From Phycisphaeraceae bacterium (GTDB lineage Bacteria; Planctomycetota; Phycisphaerae; Phycisphaerales; Phycisphaeraceae): a stretch of DNA of 63,036 nucleotides. The stretch covers positions 1-63,036 of the forward strand of contig JAFIFY010000113.1 in assembly GCA_020831765.1 (NCBI GenBank), given 5' to 3'. Under the pieces are notes generated by a model that was not told the origin of the DNA, did no database searches, and worked only from the letters and a program-made list of their open reading frames with translations. Positions within the stretch are counted from its first letter, which is position 1, and every line of letters starts with the position of its first letter. The position numbers and the translations under genes were made by a program. This document shows positions 55,299 through 63,036 of this stretch, one piece after another.

Positions 55299-56198
55299 AT
55301 GTCCGAGGCCACACCCCAGACCCGCAACAGCCCGGGAGGCGCGAAGAAATTTTTTCTGCGCGGCCTGGCGATCGTGCTTCCCACCGTCCTGACCATCTGG
55401 CTTGGGGTGGTGGTGTACCAGTTCGTTCAGGATCGAATCGCCCAGCCGATCAATTCCGGCATCCGGGAGTTGGTGATCCGCTTTACCGATTATCCATCGG
55501 TGGATGATTTCGACATGGCCCGCGAGGAGGTGTTCTTCGCCACGGAGCGAGAGCTGACCAGCCAACTTGATCGCGCCGGCCGGGATTACTACCGGCAGCT
55601 TCAAACCAGGGAACAAAAGGAAGCCTTCCTTCGAGAGTGGGTCCGTCGCGCCCGGCTGGAGCGCGAGTGGAACCAGTTTCACTGGCTGTTCGACCTTGCC
55701 GGGCTGGTGGTGGCGATCATCGGCATCTATATCATCGGCGTGGTGGTCGGAAGCTGGATCGGCAGGCGCCTGTACAACCGGGGCGAAGCACTGATCAGCC
55801 GCATTCCGCTGATCCGCAAGGTCTACCCCTCGGTCAAGCAGGTCACCGATTTCTTTGTGGGCGAGAACGCCGCCACCCAGGCGACCTTCAGCCGGGTCGT
55901 GGCCGTGCAGTACCCCCGTAAGGGCATCTGGTCGGTCGGCCTGGTGACCGGCGGAACCATGGATCGCATTCAAAAGGCGATGGAAGTCCCTTGCCTGACT
56001 GTATTTATTCCCAGTTCGCCGACCCCGTTCACCGGTTATGTCATCACCGTCAGAAAAGATGAAGTGGTGGACCTGCCCATCTCGCTCGAAGAAGCGCTTA
56101 AGTTCGCCGTCAGCCTGGGTGTGCTGGTTCCGCCGCAGCAGCAATCCCCCGATGACGATGAGACGGCCAAGTTGGGGCTACCCATGGATAAGATGTAG
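55299..56198 (+). CDS. DUF502 family membrane protein
   Basis: The protein has about 299 residues and two membrane helices (about residues 22-44 and 127-150). The DUF502 hallmark KFFLRGLAIVLPTVLTIWLG begins at residue 17, with FDLAGLVVAIIGIYIIGVVVGSWIGRR in two parts and IPLIRKVYPSVKQVTDFF later, then VGLVTGGTMD and VFIPSSPTPFTGYV. Members are envelope proteins of unknown role. An insert of about 70 charged residues between the helices (EEVFFATERELTSQLDRAG and following) is longer than usual and may be a coiled coil. ATG 55299 was chosen as the start of family similarity. Confidence 0.85.
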   Translation: MSEATPQTRNSPGGAKKFFLRGLAIVLPTVLTIWLGVVVYQFVQDRIAQPINSGIRELVIRFTDYPSVDDFDMAREEVFFATERELTSQLDRAGRDYYRQLQTREQKEAFLREWVRRARLEREWNQFHWLFDLAGLVVAIIGIYIIGVVVGSWIGRRLYNRGEALISRIPLIRKVYPSVKQVTDFFVGENAATQATFSRVVAVQYPRKGIWSVGLVTGGTMDRIQKAMEVPCLTVFIPSSPTPFTGYVITVRKDEVVDLPISLEEALKFAVSLGVLVPPQQQSPDDDETAKLGLPMDKM

Positions 56199-56310
56199 GA
56201 TTGAATGGGTTCAGACCGATGGCCCGCGGGCGGCGGCATCGGCTGAACGGATGCGGATTCCGGCGGAGACCGATATCTCCGCCATGCTCAGAACAAAGGA
56301 AGGCTCGAAT

Positions 56311-56613
56311 ATGGAAATAACCGTCAGCGGACGCCATCTTGAAGTCACCGACCCCATCCGCCAGTACAACCAGGAGAAAGCCGGTCGCCTGCCAAGGTTC
56401 TTTGACCGGGTCCACCGGTGCGAGGCCGTGCTGGACAAGACCGCCGAGGGTTTTGAGGTCGAATGGATCATTCACGTCGCCAAGGCCGATGTTTTCGTCG
56501 CCAAGAGCCGGGGGATGGACCTTTACGCCTGCATTGACGATGTGGCGGCCAAGGCGGAGCGCCAATTGACGGATCACAAGGAGAAAATCAAGAACCATCA
56601 CAAGCACGGTTGA
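56311..56613 (+). CDS. hpf: Ribosome hibernation-promoting factor (short form)
   Basis: The 100-residue protein starts at ATG 56311 with AAGGAAGG 7 bases upstream. It has the HPF/YfiA fold: MEITVSGRHLEVTDPIRQY, LPRFFDRVHRCEAVLDK, EVEWIIHV and DLYACIDDVAAKAERQLTDHKEK. It lacks the C-terminal dimerisation domain of long HPF, so it is the short type that blocks the mRNA/tRNA channel of idle ribosomes and promotes 100S or inactive 70S states. Its position upstream of ptsN is reminiscent of the proteobacterial rpoN-hpf-ptsN order. Confidence 0.92.
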   Translation: MEITVSGRHLEVTDPIRQYNQEKAGRLPRFFDRVHRCEAVLDKTAEGFEVEWIIHVAKADVFVAKSRGMDLYACIDDVAAKAERQLTDHKEKIKNHHKHG

Positions 56614-56996
56614 GTCCCATCCTGCGGGCGGCCGACGGGACGCCGACGGCGGATCGTCGGCTGGTGGGTGGAATCGCTGGCAGGCTGCGGTTGGGCGACC
56701 CGAGTCGCGAAACATCACGGGACATTTTCTCTTACAATGCTGCACCACAGAACTTGCGGTCCGCTACAACCCGCGAGACTCACGCCTCGGCAACCGGCCC
56801 CGGCAAACGACCGCTCCTTTACCTTGACGGTCTTAGCCGCAACTGCACAGGGCGATCGGACCCATGGGCCTGATGGAGGGCATGGACGGGCCGTCGGCGT
56901 GAACCCTGTTCGGATCAGCCGGGCGGCACCGGCCAGGGAAGACATCCAGTGATTCCCATGCCAGAACAACTTCACCATTGAAGGATCCTGATCACC
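56614..56996. other. Spacer between hpf and ptsN
   Basis: The 383-base gap shows no convincing gene. A TACAAT hexamer (56733-56738) could be a -10 element, but no matching -35 is evident. It probably contains the ptsN promoter and leader. Confidence 0.4.
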
Positions 56997-57473
56997 ATGA
57001 AACTTACCGATTTCGTCGCCCCCAAGGCCATCGCGCCCCAGCTTGAGCACACCGACCGCGATGGCGTCATCGCCGAACTGGTGGACAAACTCGTCGAGTC
57101 GGGTTCGTGTCCGAAGAATCTCCGCGACGATGTGGTCAAGGCGATCATCGATCGGGAATGGAAGGGATCGACGGGATTCGGCAAGGGTGTGGCCGTACCC
57201 CACGTCAAGCATCCGAAAGTCAAGAAAATGGCCGCCGCGATCGGCGTGAGCCAGAAGGGCGTGGACTTCAACGCTCTGGACAAGGCACCGGTCTACTCCG
57301 TCGTCCTGCTGCTTTCGCCCGAGTCAGCCCCCGATGAGCATCTCCAAGCCATGGAGACCATCTTCTCGCACTTGCAGAAGGACACCTTCCGCCGCTTCCT
57401 GCGTCAGGCGACAACCACCGAGGAAGTCGTCGATCTGCTCAACGAGACCGACGGTCAGCAGGTCCAGAGTTGA
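56997..57473 (+). CDS. ptsN: PTS IIA-Ntr (fructose-type EIIA) protein
   Basis: The 158-residue protein has EIIA-fructose fold: MKLTDFVAPKAIAPQLEHTD at the N-terminus, STGFGKGVAVPHVKHPKV with the phosphorylatable histidine (about residue 66), VDFNALDKAPVYSVVLLLSP and a C-terminal helix HLQAMETIFSHL. Family members take phosphate from HPr/NPr and control potassium and nitrogen responses instead of moving sugar; no IIB or IIC gene is here. It lies between hpf and an HPr gene on the same strand, which supports the regulatory Ntr type. Confidence 0.9.
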   Translation: MKLTDFVAPKAIAPQLEHTDRDGVIAELVDKLVESGSCPKNLRDDVVKAIIDREWKGSTGFGKGVAVPHVKHPKVKKMAAAIGVSQKGVDFNALDKAPVYSVVLLLSPESAPDEHLQAMETIFSHLQKDTFRRFLRQATTTEEVVDLLNETDGQQVQS

Positions 57474-57721
57474 TCGACCGAACCAGGACATGCCGTCGAA
57501 GCTGGATCGGCGACCCGCCCGCATTCAACCGTTACCTTCCGTCACCGGCCGGACCTGCTCCGGAGCAGACCCCCGCCACGAGGCGCGGCCGATCGTCAGC
57601 AACGGCCAACGGCATGGCCTGGGCCTTCGCCCCGATCGCCCCAAGCCCATGAGCCCGACAGCACGCCCGAGACCCCACCACCCGGGCTGAACCCACCCGC
57701 CCGATCCCGGAAAACTTCGAA

Positions 57722-58018
57722 TTGTCCCCAAGCCAGAGCGAATCCGAGCAAGTGACCGTCACGATCGCCAACCACCTGGGCCTGCATGCCCGGCCGGCCA
57801 TGGCGTTCGTCGATGCGGCCAATGCGTTCAAAAGCGAGATTCGCATCTATCGCGACGACCGCAACGACAACGGCGTCGATGGCAAGAGCATCATGCAGGT
57901 GATGATGCTCGCCGCGACTCACGGGACGAGTTTGACCATCAGGGCCCGGGGACCTGACGCCACCGATGCGCTCCAGACGCTCCGCAAACTGGTGGAATCC
58001 AAGTTTGATGAGGATTGA
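57722..58018 (+). CDS. HPr-family phosphocarrier protein
   Basis: The 98-residue protein has LGLHARPAMAF with the active-site histidine (near residue 22) and DGKSIMQVMMLAA with the regulatory serine in the Ser46 position. The second site is the one phosphorylated by HPr kinase in bacteria that have it, so this HPr could be regulated at both residues. TTG at 57722 is the likely start, with GGA about 10 bases upstream; the extension before the fold is short and acidic (SPSQSESEQ). It lies 248 bases after ptsN. Enzyme I and HPr kinase are not in the window. It converges with the PEP-binding protein gene. Confidence 0.92.
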   Translation: MSPSQSESEQVTVTIANHLGLHARPAMAFVDAANAFKSEIRIYRDDRNDNGVDGKSIMQVMMLAATHGTSLTIRARGPDATDALQTLRKLVESKFDED

Positions 58019-58131
58019 ACCCCGAGAGTCGGCAATCGGAGCGATCGGCGATTCCTTTCCGGCCAACGGCGATTCCAGTCTCCCCCCGGTCTTCCAAGCC
58101 TCGGTCGCGTGCATCGACCTCGAAGGGGCGA

Positions 58132-60753
58132 TCAGGCATCGCGTGGTGTGCCTTCCATCCGCATGCAGGCAAGCCGCCGGCTGCGGACATCGGCCAGTAG
58201 GTACAGATCGCACCCCGTAAGGTCGAACGTCTTGACCGCCTCGATCACGAGTGGATCGCTGTCGGCCTGATCTTCGATCAGCTTCGCGGTTTGCGACTCC
58301 ATGCCATCCAGCCAGCACGGGTTGTAACGGCATTCCGGCTCATCGGGAAAAAGGGCGACATAGGCGATTTCCGATTCGACCAGGTCCTGAAAGAAATGGG
58401 AACCGAACGAAAGGTCCGGGACCATGTTCTCGCCCATTCGGGCGACTTCGACGATCACCGCCGCGCGGCTGATATCCGCGAAGCGCACCGGGACACCCAG
58501 TTCAGGCGTGCTCGTACCCCATCGGCCGGGTCCCAACAGCATGGTCGGGCAACTTTCGCGAGGGCCGATGGTCCGATTCAGCCGGCCCACCAGGCGTGCG
58601 GCTTCATGCTTGCCGACCCGATTCAACGCCGCGTAACGATCCGGATCGACCAGGATCAGCCGTTGGATCGGACGCCGGATGCTGCCGCCCATGAAACGGC
58701 CGACCGAGGCGAAGAACGTCCGTGACTCGGGCGGATGTTCGGGAACATCCACCTTCGGCCCTTCGCCCAGCGTTTGAAGCGGACGGCATTGAACGATGTT
58801 GAACTCCGGTTGGCCATCGACACCGAGCCGCGCGGTGAACTCGATATCCACCGGATAGCTGTACGCCCGTTCCAGCCACCGAAGCATGCCCTGGATCGTC
58901 GCCACGAATCCGGTTCGATCCAGCAGGGCTTGAAAGTCGATCCGCCATTGCGTGCGTCGCTGTACGTTGCCCTTGCGGTCTTCGTCGAGGCGATGTTCGG
59001 ACGTTGCGCACCACTCGACCGGAATCTCAACGCCCTCTTCAAGAAGTTGCGGAAACGGGACTGACTTGAGTTCATTGGACCCGATATCCAGCACATCCAG
59101 ATCGTGCTGGGAGAAACGATAAGCGTCTTCCTGATCACGGAACGGCCGCTTGTGGGGATGATCCAGTGCGATCACGCAGGCATGGTCCCCTTCGATCCGA
59201 TCCACCGCCCTTGTGCCAAGCCCCATCACCAGTCGGATCATCCCCGCTTTGGCATCCATCGCCGGATCCCAGACGAACGTGTTACGTGAAACACCGACGC
59301 CGGCCACATCGGGCATGTAATACCGCCCACGGTAGGAACCACTCACACGCTGGATCAGAAGCGCCATCGGCTCCTCGAACGATTCCAAACCACGCTGCCG
59401 CCGGTACACCAGCGCATCGTCACTCATGGCGCTGGCGTAGACCCGCCGGATCGCCTCCTCGACGCGTGCCAGACGAACCTCCGGCGAGCCCTGGTTCACA
59501 CAGAAGCAGCTTTCATACTTGCCCGCGAAAGCATTGCCGAATCCATCCTCCAGCAGGCTGCTGGATCGGACCAGAATCGGATATTGGCCAAAATAATCGA
59601 GCATCCGGTCCAGCGCGTGACGGATGGCATCGGGAAACCGACCTTGAGGGATCAACGCGCGCAGCTCCTCACCGGCGGCGAAGAAACCGTCACTGGTCCG
59701 CTGTCGCATGACCAAAGGCCACCAGCCGTTGCGGACCAGGAAGGTGTAATACACATCCGATCCGACATGGAACGAATCATGCGGCTCCAACCGATCGGCC
59801 CAGGGGGCGTCACCTCGGCTCTCGAGAATCTTGCGTGCCAGCAGCATGCCGATGGCCTTGCCACCGATGTAGCCGGTGCCGATCATCCGGGCGTGGACCT
59901 TGAGCAGATCGGACACGGTCAGGTAACGGCGAACCAGCCGGAGGACGCGTTCGTCCCGGCCGATGATGGCGCGGCACATGGTGTTGAGCAGTTCCTTGAG
60001 CGTCGCCGGCTCGGCTTCCGAGCCCACGGCATCGGCCGCGTTGAGGAAGAGCTGATCCCAATAGTCCAGTCGCCGCCGGGATTCATCCGGACGTCCATCG
60101 CCGTGCGCTGCATGGAGCCGGGTCGCATCCCCACTATCGGTCACGGGAATGAACCGCTGATCGCGTAGCGCGTGGGGCAGGAACATCGTCGGCGATCGCC
60201 GATCCTGCACCTTGACCGGCTGGACGTACAGTTGCCCATCCACCCGGTGCAGATCGATCATCACCTGGGTGGTGCCGCGAATCTGTTCCATGGTCGAGTG
60301 GGCGTGATGGTCGCGGTACATGGCAAAATACGCGACGGTGTCCAGTTCGAACAGGTACGGGCAGACGACGCGGAAGAACACGCCGATCATCTGGTCGGTT
60401 GTCCAGATGGACGCCAGGTCCGAAAGGCAATCGAAGACGTAGAACGCGCCGCGACCGTGGGCCGTGATGAGCTGATAGACCTCGCGTGTCAGGGCCTCGA
60501 ACCCGGTGGGGGTCTTGATTCGAATGATCTTGACATTGGGCCCCGCCTCGATGAGCGGGGCGTGGCGGGCAAATCGCAGATAGATGATCGAGCGCCCCTG
60601 TGCCGCCGCGGTGCGGACCAGCGGCGTGACGAATCGCTGATAGTCCTCGATCCGGCTGGTCCGCCAGACGACGTTATCGCCGATGCGAAGGTGATCGAGC
60701 ACGGCATCCAGATGATCGAGACCGGTCGAAACACGTTGCGCGGCTTGAGACAT
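58132..60753 (-). CDS. PEP synthase-like ATP-grasp protein with degenerate KaiC-like N-terminus
   Basis: The protein has about 873 residues from ATG 60753 (GGAAGGTGG upstream). Residues 1-210 resemble a RecA/KaiC domain (VSTGLDHLDAVLDHL, FYVFDCLSDLASI, DHHAHSTMEQIRG), but the P-loop GxxxxGK[ST] is missing, so ATP hydrolysis there is unlikely. From about residue 300 comes the PEP synthase/PPDK N-terminal ATP-grasp domain: GGKAIGMLLARKIL, PILVRSSSLLEDGFGNAFAGKYES, and EFNIVQCRPLQT. The phosphohistidine and PEP-binding barrel domains of true PEP synthase are absent, replaced by a C-terminal region (LLGPGRWGTSTPELGVPVRFADIS). It probably binds or phosphoryl-transfers with ATP, but the reaction is unknown. 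Confidence 0.78.
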   Translation of the reverse strand: MSQAAQRVSTGLDHLDAVLDHLRIGDNVVWRTSRIEDYQRFVTPLVRTAAAQGRSIIYLRFARHAPLIEAGPNVKIIRIKTPTGFEALTREVYQLITAHGRGAFYVFDCLSDLASIWTTDQMIGVFFRVVCPYLFELDTVAYFAMYRDHHAHSTMEQIRGTTQVMIDLHRVDGQLYVQPVKVQDRRSPTMFLPHALRDQRFIPVTDSGDATRLHAAHGDGRPDESRRRLDYWDQLFLNAADAVGSEAEPATLKELLNTMCRAIIGRDERVLRLVRRYLTVSDLLKVHARMIGTGYIGGKAIGMLLARKILESRGDAPWADRLEPHDSFHVGSDVYYTFLVRNGWWPLVMRQRTSDGFFAAGEELRALIPQGRFPDAIRHALDRMLDYFGQYPILVRSSSLLEDGFGNAFAGKYESCFCVNQGSPEVRLARVEEAIRRVYASAMSDDALVYRRQRGLESFEEPMALLIQRVSGSYRGRYYMPDVAGVGVSRNTFVWDPAMDAKAGMIRLVMGLGTRAVDRIEGDHACVIALDHPHKRPFRDQEDAYRFSQHDLDVLDIGSNELKSVPFPQLLEEGVEIPVEWCATSEHRLDEDRKGNVQRRTQWRIDFQALLDRTGFVATIQGMLRWLERAYSYPVDIEFTARLGVDGQPEFNIVQCRPLQTLGEGPKVDVPEHPPESRTFFASVGRFMGGSIRRPIQRLILVDPDRYAALNRVGKHEAARLVGRLNRTIGPRESCPTMLLGPGRWGTSTPELGVPVRFADISRAAVIVEVARMGENMVPDLSFGSHFFQDLVESEIAYVALFPDEPECRYNPCWLDGMESQTAKLIEDQADSDPLVIEAVKTFDLTGCDLYLLADVRSRRLACMRMEGTPRDA

Positions 60754-60800
60754 GGGAGCCACCTTCCGGATCGCCGCGCCGGGGCGCGGTGATGCGCTCA

Positions 60801-62117
60801 TCAGGCGGGCGCATCGACCACGCGCACATCAGCGCCTCGGGCACGGAGTTGATCGAGCTGACGCTGGCCGATTTCCACGATCATCCTGACATGATCCGCC
60901 TCATAGTGGCGTTCGTGAACTTTCGCGCGGGTCTCGATGAACTGAAGACTCCGGCCATCGGCAAGCGCGACATCCACCGTCATGCGGACAACCTGGCCGC
61001 GCGCAATCTCGCGAACCCGTTCCACAAGTCGATCCAGGCCACGGCCGGTCCGAGCGCTGATCGGCACCGCCTCGCCGAACTCGGCCGTGAGCGGAAGCAG
61101 ATCGGACGGGTCATCGAGCTTGTCGATCTTGTTGAGCAGGATCAGGCGCGTGGCATCGACCGCGCCGATTTCATCGAGCACGGTGAAGACTGTTTGAAGT
61201 TGCTCGCGGGCGCGGGCGTGGGCCGCATCCACCACGATCAGAAGCAGATGGCTGTGGACCGCTTCCTCCAAGGTGGCCTTGAAACTGGCGACCAGGTGAT
61301 GCGGAAGATCACGCACAAAACCAACGGTGTCGCTGAGCAGCACCGACTCGCCCGCGCCCAGTTCCCACTTGCGTGTGCGCGTCGAGAGCGTGGCGAAGAG
61401 CTTGTCATCGGCATAGACGCCGGCATCGGTCAGCGTGTTGAAGAGCGTACTCTTACCGACGTTGGTATAGCCCACCAGCCCCACGGTGAAGTGCGTGTCG
61501 TTGCGTGTCTCCACTTCGCGCTGCCGACGCTCCTGCACGTCGGCGATCCGGCGCTTCAACTCGGCTTTTCGGCGCTGGACGATTCGCCGGTCGATTTCAA
61601 GCTGCTGCTCGCCCGGACCACGTGTGCCCACACCCGAAGGCGAACCGCCGACGATGCGTTCAAGATGGCTCCACATCGCCCGCAACCTGGGATAGGTGTA
61701 TTCAAGCTGGGCCAGCTCGACCTGGAGACGGGCCTCATGCGTCCGCGCCCGCGCGGCGAAAATATCCAGAATCAACTCGCTTCGGTCCAGAACCTTCCGC
61801 TCGATGGCTTCCTCGAGGTTCTTGATCTGGCTGGGCGACAGATCGTGATCGAAGATGACCACATCGATATCCCGCTGCTTGCACCATGCCCCAAGCTCCT
61901 GAGCCTTTCCTGAACCGATATACGTCGCCGGCTCGGGCTTGTTGCGCTTCTGCAGCCACTCATCGGCGATCTCCAACCCCGCCGTCTGGGCAAGCGAACG
62001 CAACTCGCCAAGCGGATCATGCGGATCGCAGGGGTGATCCGGCAAGAGGCAGGCCATCAATAATGCCCGCTCCTGATTAAGGCCGCGTGAAAATTCCTTC
62101 TGGGGGACTTGAGCCAA
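60801..62117 (-). CDS. hflX: HflX GTPase
   Basis: The protein has about 438 residues. The N-terminal HflX domain has YIGSGKAQEL, VVIFDHDLSPSQIKNLE and VLDRSELILDIFAARART. GVGTRGPGEQQLEIDRR follows, then the G domain with GYTNVGKST (G1), DTVGFVRDLP (G3) and NKID (G4). HflX splits stalled or heat-damaged ribosomes. TTG at 62117 has AGGAG 7 bases upstream; ATG 62174 would add residues without homology. It ends 47 bases before the start of the PEP-binding gene on the same strand, so both may be one transcript. Confidence 0.94.
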   Translation of the reverse strand: MAQVPQKEFSRGLNQERALLMACLLPDHPCDPHDPLGELRSLAQTAGLEIADEWLQKRNKPEPATYIGSGKAQELGAWCKQRDIDVVIFDHDLSPSQIKNLEEAIERKVLDRSELILDIFAARARTHEARLQVELAQLEYTYPRLRAMWSHLERIVGGSPSGVGTRGPGEQQLEIDRRIVQRRKAELKRRIADVQERRQREVETRNDTHFTVGLVGYTNVGKSTLFNTLTDAGVYADDKLFATLSTRTRKWELGAGESVLLSDTVGFVRDLPHHLVASFKATLEEAVHSHLLLIVVDAAHARAREQLQTVFTVLDEIGAVDATRLILLNKIDKLDDPSDLLPLTAEFGEAVPISARTGRGLDRLVERVREIARGQVVRMTVDVALADGRSLQFIETRAKVHERHYEADHVRMIVEIGQRQLDQLRARGADVRVVDAPA

Positions 62118-62207
62118 ATACAAACTCCTGGCGGCAACTTGAGCAAAACCCCGCCGCGTGAACCATGCTCTCATATCTTAGCGAGCTTCAAGAATCACCC
62201 ACCGACG

Positions 62208-62265
62208 GCCCCCCGGAATCACCCCCGGAAATACCCCCGGACTGGCCCCCGGACTGGCCCCGGAT
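62208..62265 (-). repeat. Intergenic G-tract cluster, copy 3
   Basis: On the minus strand the spacer upstream of hflX has tandem CCGGGGG units (AGTCCGGGGGCC twice, TTTCCGGGGGT, ATTCCGGGGGG), with five G runs in about 60 bases. It has the same core as the clusters near 5.7 and 24.45 kb. Here it lies between a lipoprotein gene end and the hflX start. Confidence 0.6.
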
Positions 62266-62329
62266 TGTTGTAAGCAATACCAACCGAAGATCGACCCGCC
62301 GACGCTCGATTCACGCCGCGCCCCACCCG

Positions 62330-62728
62330 TTATGGCCCTTCCTGTTCATTCACACCCAGCCGTCTTCGAGTCTGGGCGAAGATCGCGCCGGTCTGCTTCT
62401 CGTCCCCGAAAACGCCCACTCGGACACGCATTTCCGTAAGGTCATCATCCCGAGCCGCGATCCGGATCGACAGACGGGTTTCATCCTCGTGACGCGCGGC
62501 CAAACCCGTCACGCCGTCAAGCTCTTCACGGGTGACATTGAGATAGCCCAACGACACAAGCGATTCAGCCGCCGCGTCGGCGACCGCCGGGATGGTCGCG
62601 TCGAACACCTCCACGCCTTCGCCATCGATGTACCGATATGCGAAACGGTCCGCGAACATGCCTTCGCAGGCCCAGGCGCCCAGAAGGCAGAAGGTGATGG
62701 CCAACCCGATCGCAAGTGTTCTGGTCAT
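62330..62728 (-). CDS. Small lipoprotein (DUF3568-like)
   Basis: The protein has about 132 residues from ATG 62728 (GGAGA 8 bases upstream). It has a signal sequence (TRTLAIGLAITFCLLGAWAC) ending in a cysteine at residue 21 that could be lipidated, although the lipobox AWAC is imperfect. The mature part (VEVFDATIPAVADAAAESLVSLGY, then RIAARDDDLTEMRVRVGVFGDE) has the pattern of DUF3568-type small periplasmic proteins that fold as two alpha/beta repeats. Function unknown. It is divergent from the peroxiredoxin gene. Confidence 0.65.
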   Translation of the reverse strand: MTRTLAIGLAITFCLLGAWACEGMFADRFAYRYIDGEGVEVFDATIPAVADAAAESLVSLGYLNVTREELDGVTGLAARHEDETRLSIRIAARDDDLTEMRVRVGVFGDEKQTGAIFAQTRRRLGVNEQEGP

Positions 62729-62943
62729 GTCGTTGATCTCCATGTACCCATGGTTTCATGCCACCGGCGGTTCGATCCACGCTTATCGCCGATCGCCCAA
62801 AAGCGTACAAAATCCACAAGGCATACTCTACCAGCCCCCCACAGGGTCAATCCGGCTCGATCAATCCTTCCTGCCGGTGGACACTTTCGGCTTGTCGAAT
62901 TACCCTTTACCATGAAAACTCCATCCATTACAGGGAAACGATC

Positions 62944-63036
62944 ATGGCTCTGACCCCCTCCACCATGCTACCCCTGGGAACCGAAGCCCCACCATTCACG
63001 CTCAAGGACACCGATGGCCGCCAGGTCAGCCTCGAT
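62944..63036 (+). CDS. AhpC/TSA-type peroxiredoxin or thioredoxin-like protein (3' truncated by window)
   Basis: Only the first 31 residues are present. ATG 62944 has AGGGA 7 bases upstream. The sequence LPLGTEAPPFTLKDTDGRQVSL is the typical first strand pair of AhpC/TSA peroxiredoxins and TlpA-like proteins. The active-site cysteine lies beyond the window, so peroxidase and disulfide-reductase types cannot be separated. Confidence 0.75.
   Translation, partial: MALTPSTMLPLGTEAPPFTLKDTDGRQVSLD

Overview
The window is a GC-rich, gene-dense bacterial chromosome segment with 43 intact or near-intact protein genes, one apparent gene remnant, and a partial gene at each end. I see no rRNA, tRNA, CRISPR array, transposase or integrase. 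The gene mix suggests a Gram-negative planctomycete-like bacterium, most likely of the Phycisphaerae type. It includes hpnCDE squalene synthesis, KdsC, MreB with a coiled-coil partner, many secreted PQQ-type propellers, large carbohydrate-active enzymes, and membrane proteins with a pseudopilin-like C-terminal motif. That placement is an inference from gene content, not from a marker gene. Non-ATG starts (TTG, some GTG) with good ribosome binding sites are frequent.

Layout. 1-2.7 kb: a gene tail, an OlsF-like two-domain acyltransferase and a DUF423 membrane protein. 2.7-12.1 kb: a carbohydrate block with an oligogalacturonate-lyase-like propeller, a secreted beta-helix protein, two tandem paralogous HEAT-like/PQQ-propeller proteins and a heparinase II/III-like lyase. 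12.1-18.1 kb: a GGDEF protein and a two-subunit ABC exporter. 18.4-21 kb: a membrane-anchored coiled-coil protein with an MreC-like tail, a 60-residue membrane protein and mreB. 21-24.4 kb: the overlapping hpnC-hpnD-hpnE operon. 24.5-29.5 kb: a minus-strand run of a large PQQ-propeller protein, a small basic protein, kdsC, bioD and a GNAT acetyltransferase, several overlapping by ATGA. 29.7-34.1 kb: a zinc-ribbon membrane protein, isocitrate dehydrogenase, a remnant of the C-terminus of phosphoenolpyruvate carboxylase, a winged-helix regulator, and the bicarbonate transporter pair sbtA-sbtB.

34.3-39.6 kb: an unrecognised 1164-residue helical membrane protein followed closely by a histidine-rich putative lipoprotein. 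39.6-44.8 kb: a glycosyltransferase fused to an alpha/alpha-barrel-like domain, divergent from a GH78 rhamnosidase. 44.9-52.4 kb: the most unusual region, five tandem paralogous single-pass membrane proteins in two subfamilies, one lacking the C-terminal motif. 52.5-55.1 kb: a second GH78-like enzyme, so the array sits between two rhamnosidases. 55.3-58 kb: a DUF502 membrane protein and an hpf-ptsN-HPr cluster with no enzyme I. 58.1-63 kb: a PEP-synthase-like protein with a degenerate KaiC-like front domain, hflX, a small lipoprotein and the start of a peroxiredoxin.

How it fits together: the lyases, beta-helix protein and two GH78 enzymes point to degradation of rhamnose- and uronate-containing algal or plant polysaccharides. 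IIA-Ntr/HPr, the PEP-binding protein, Icd, SbtAB and the PEP carboxylase remnant point to control of the PEP/bicarbonate/2-oxoglutarate node. The five-gene paralog array and its histidine-rich relative at 38-39.6 kb are the best candidates for an undescribed system. All functional assignments come from reading motifs; no database search was run.
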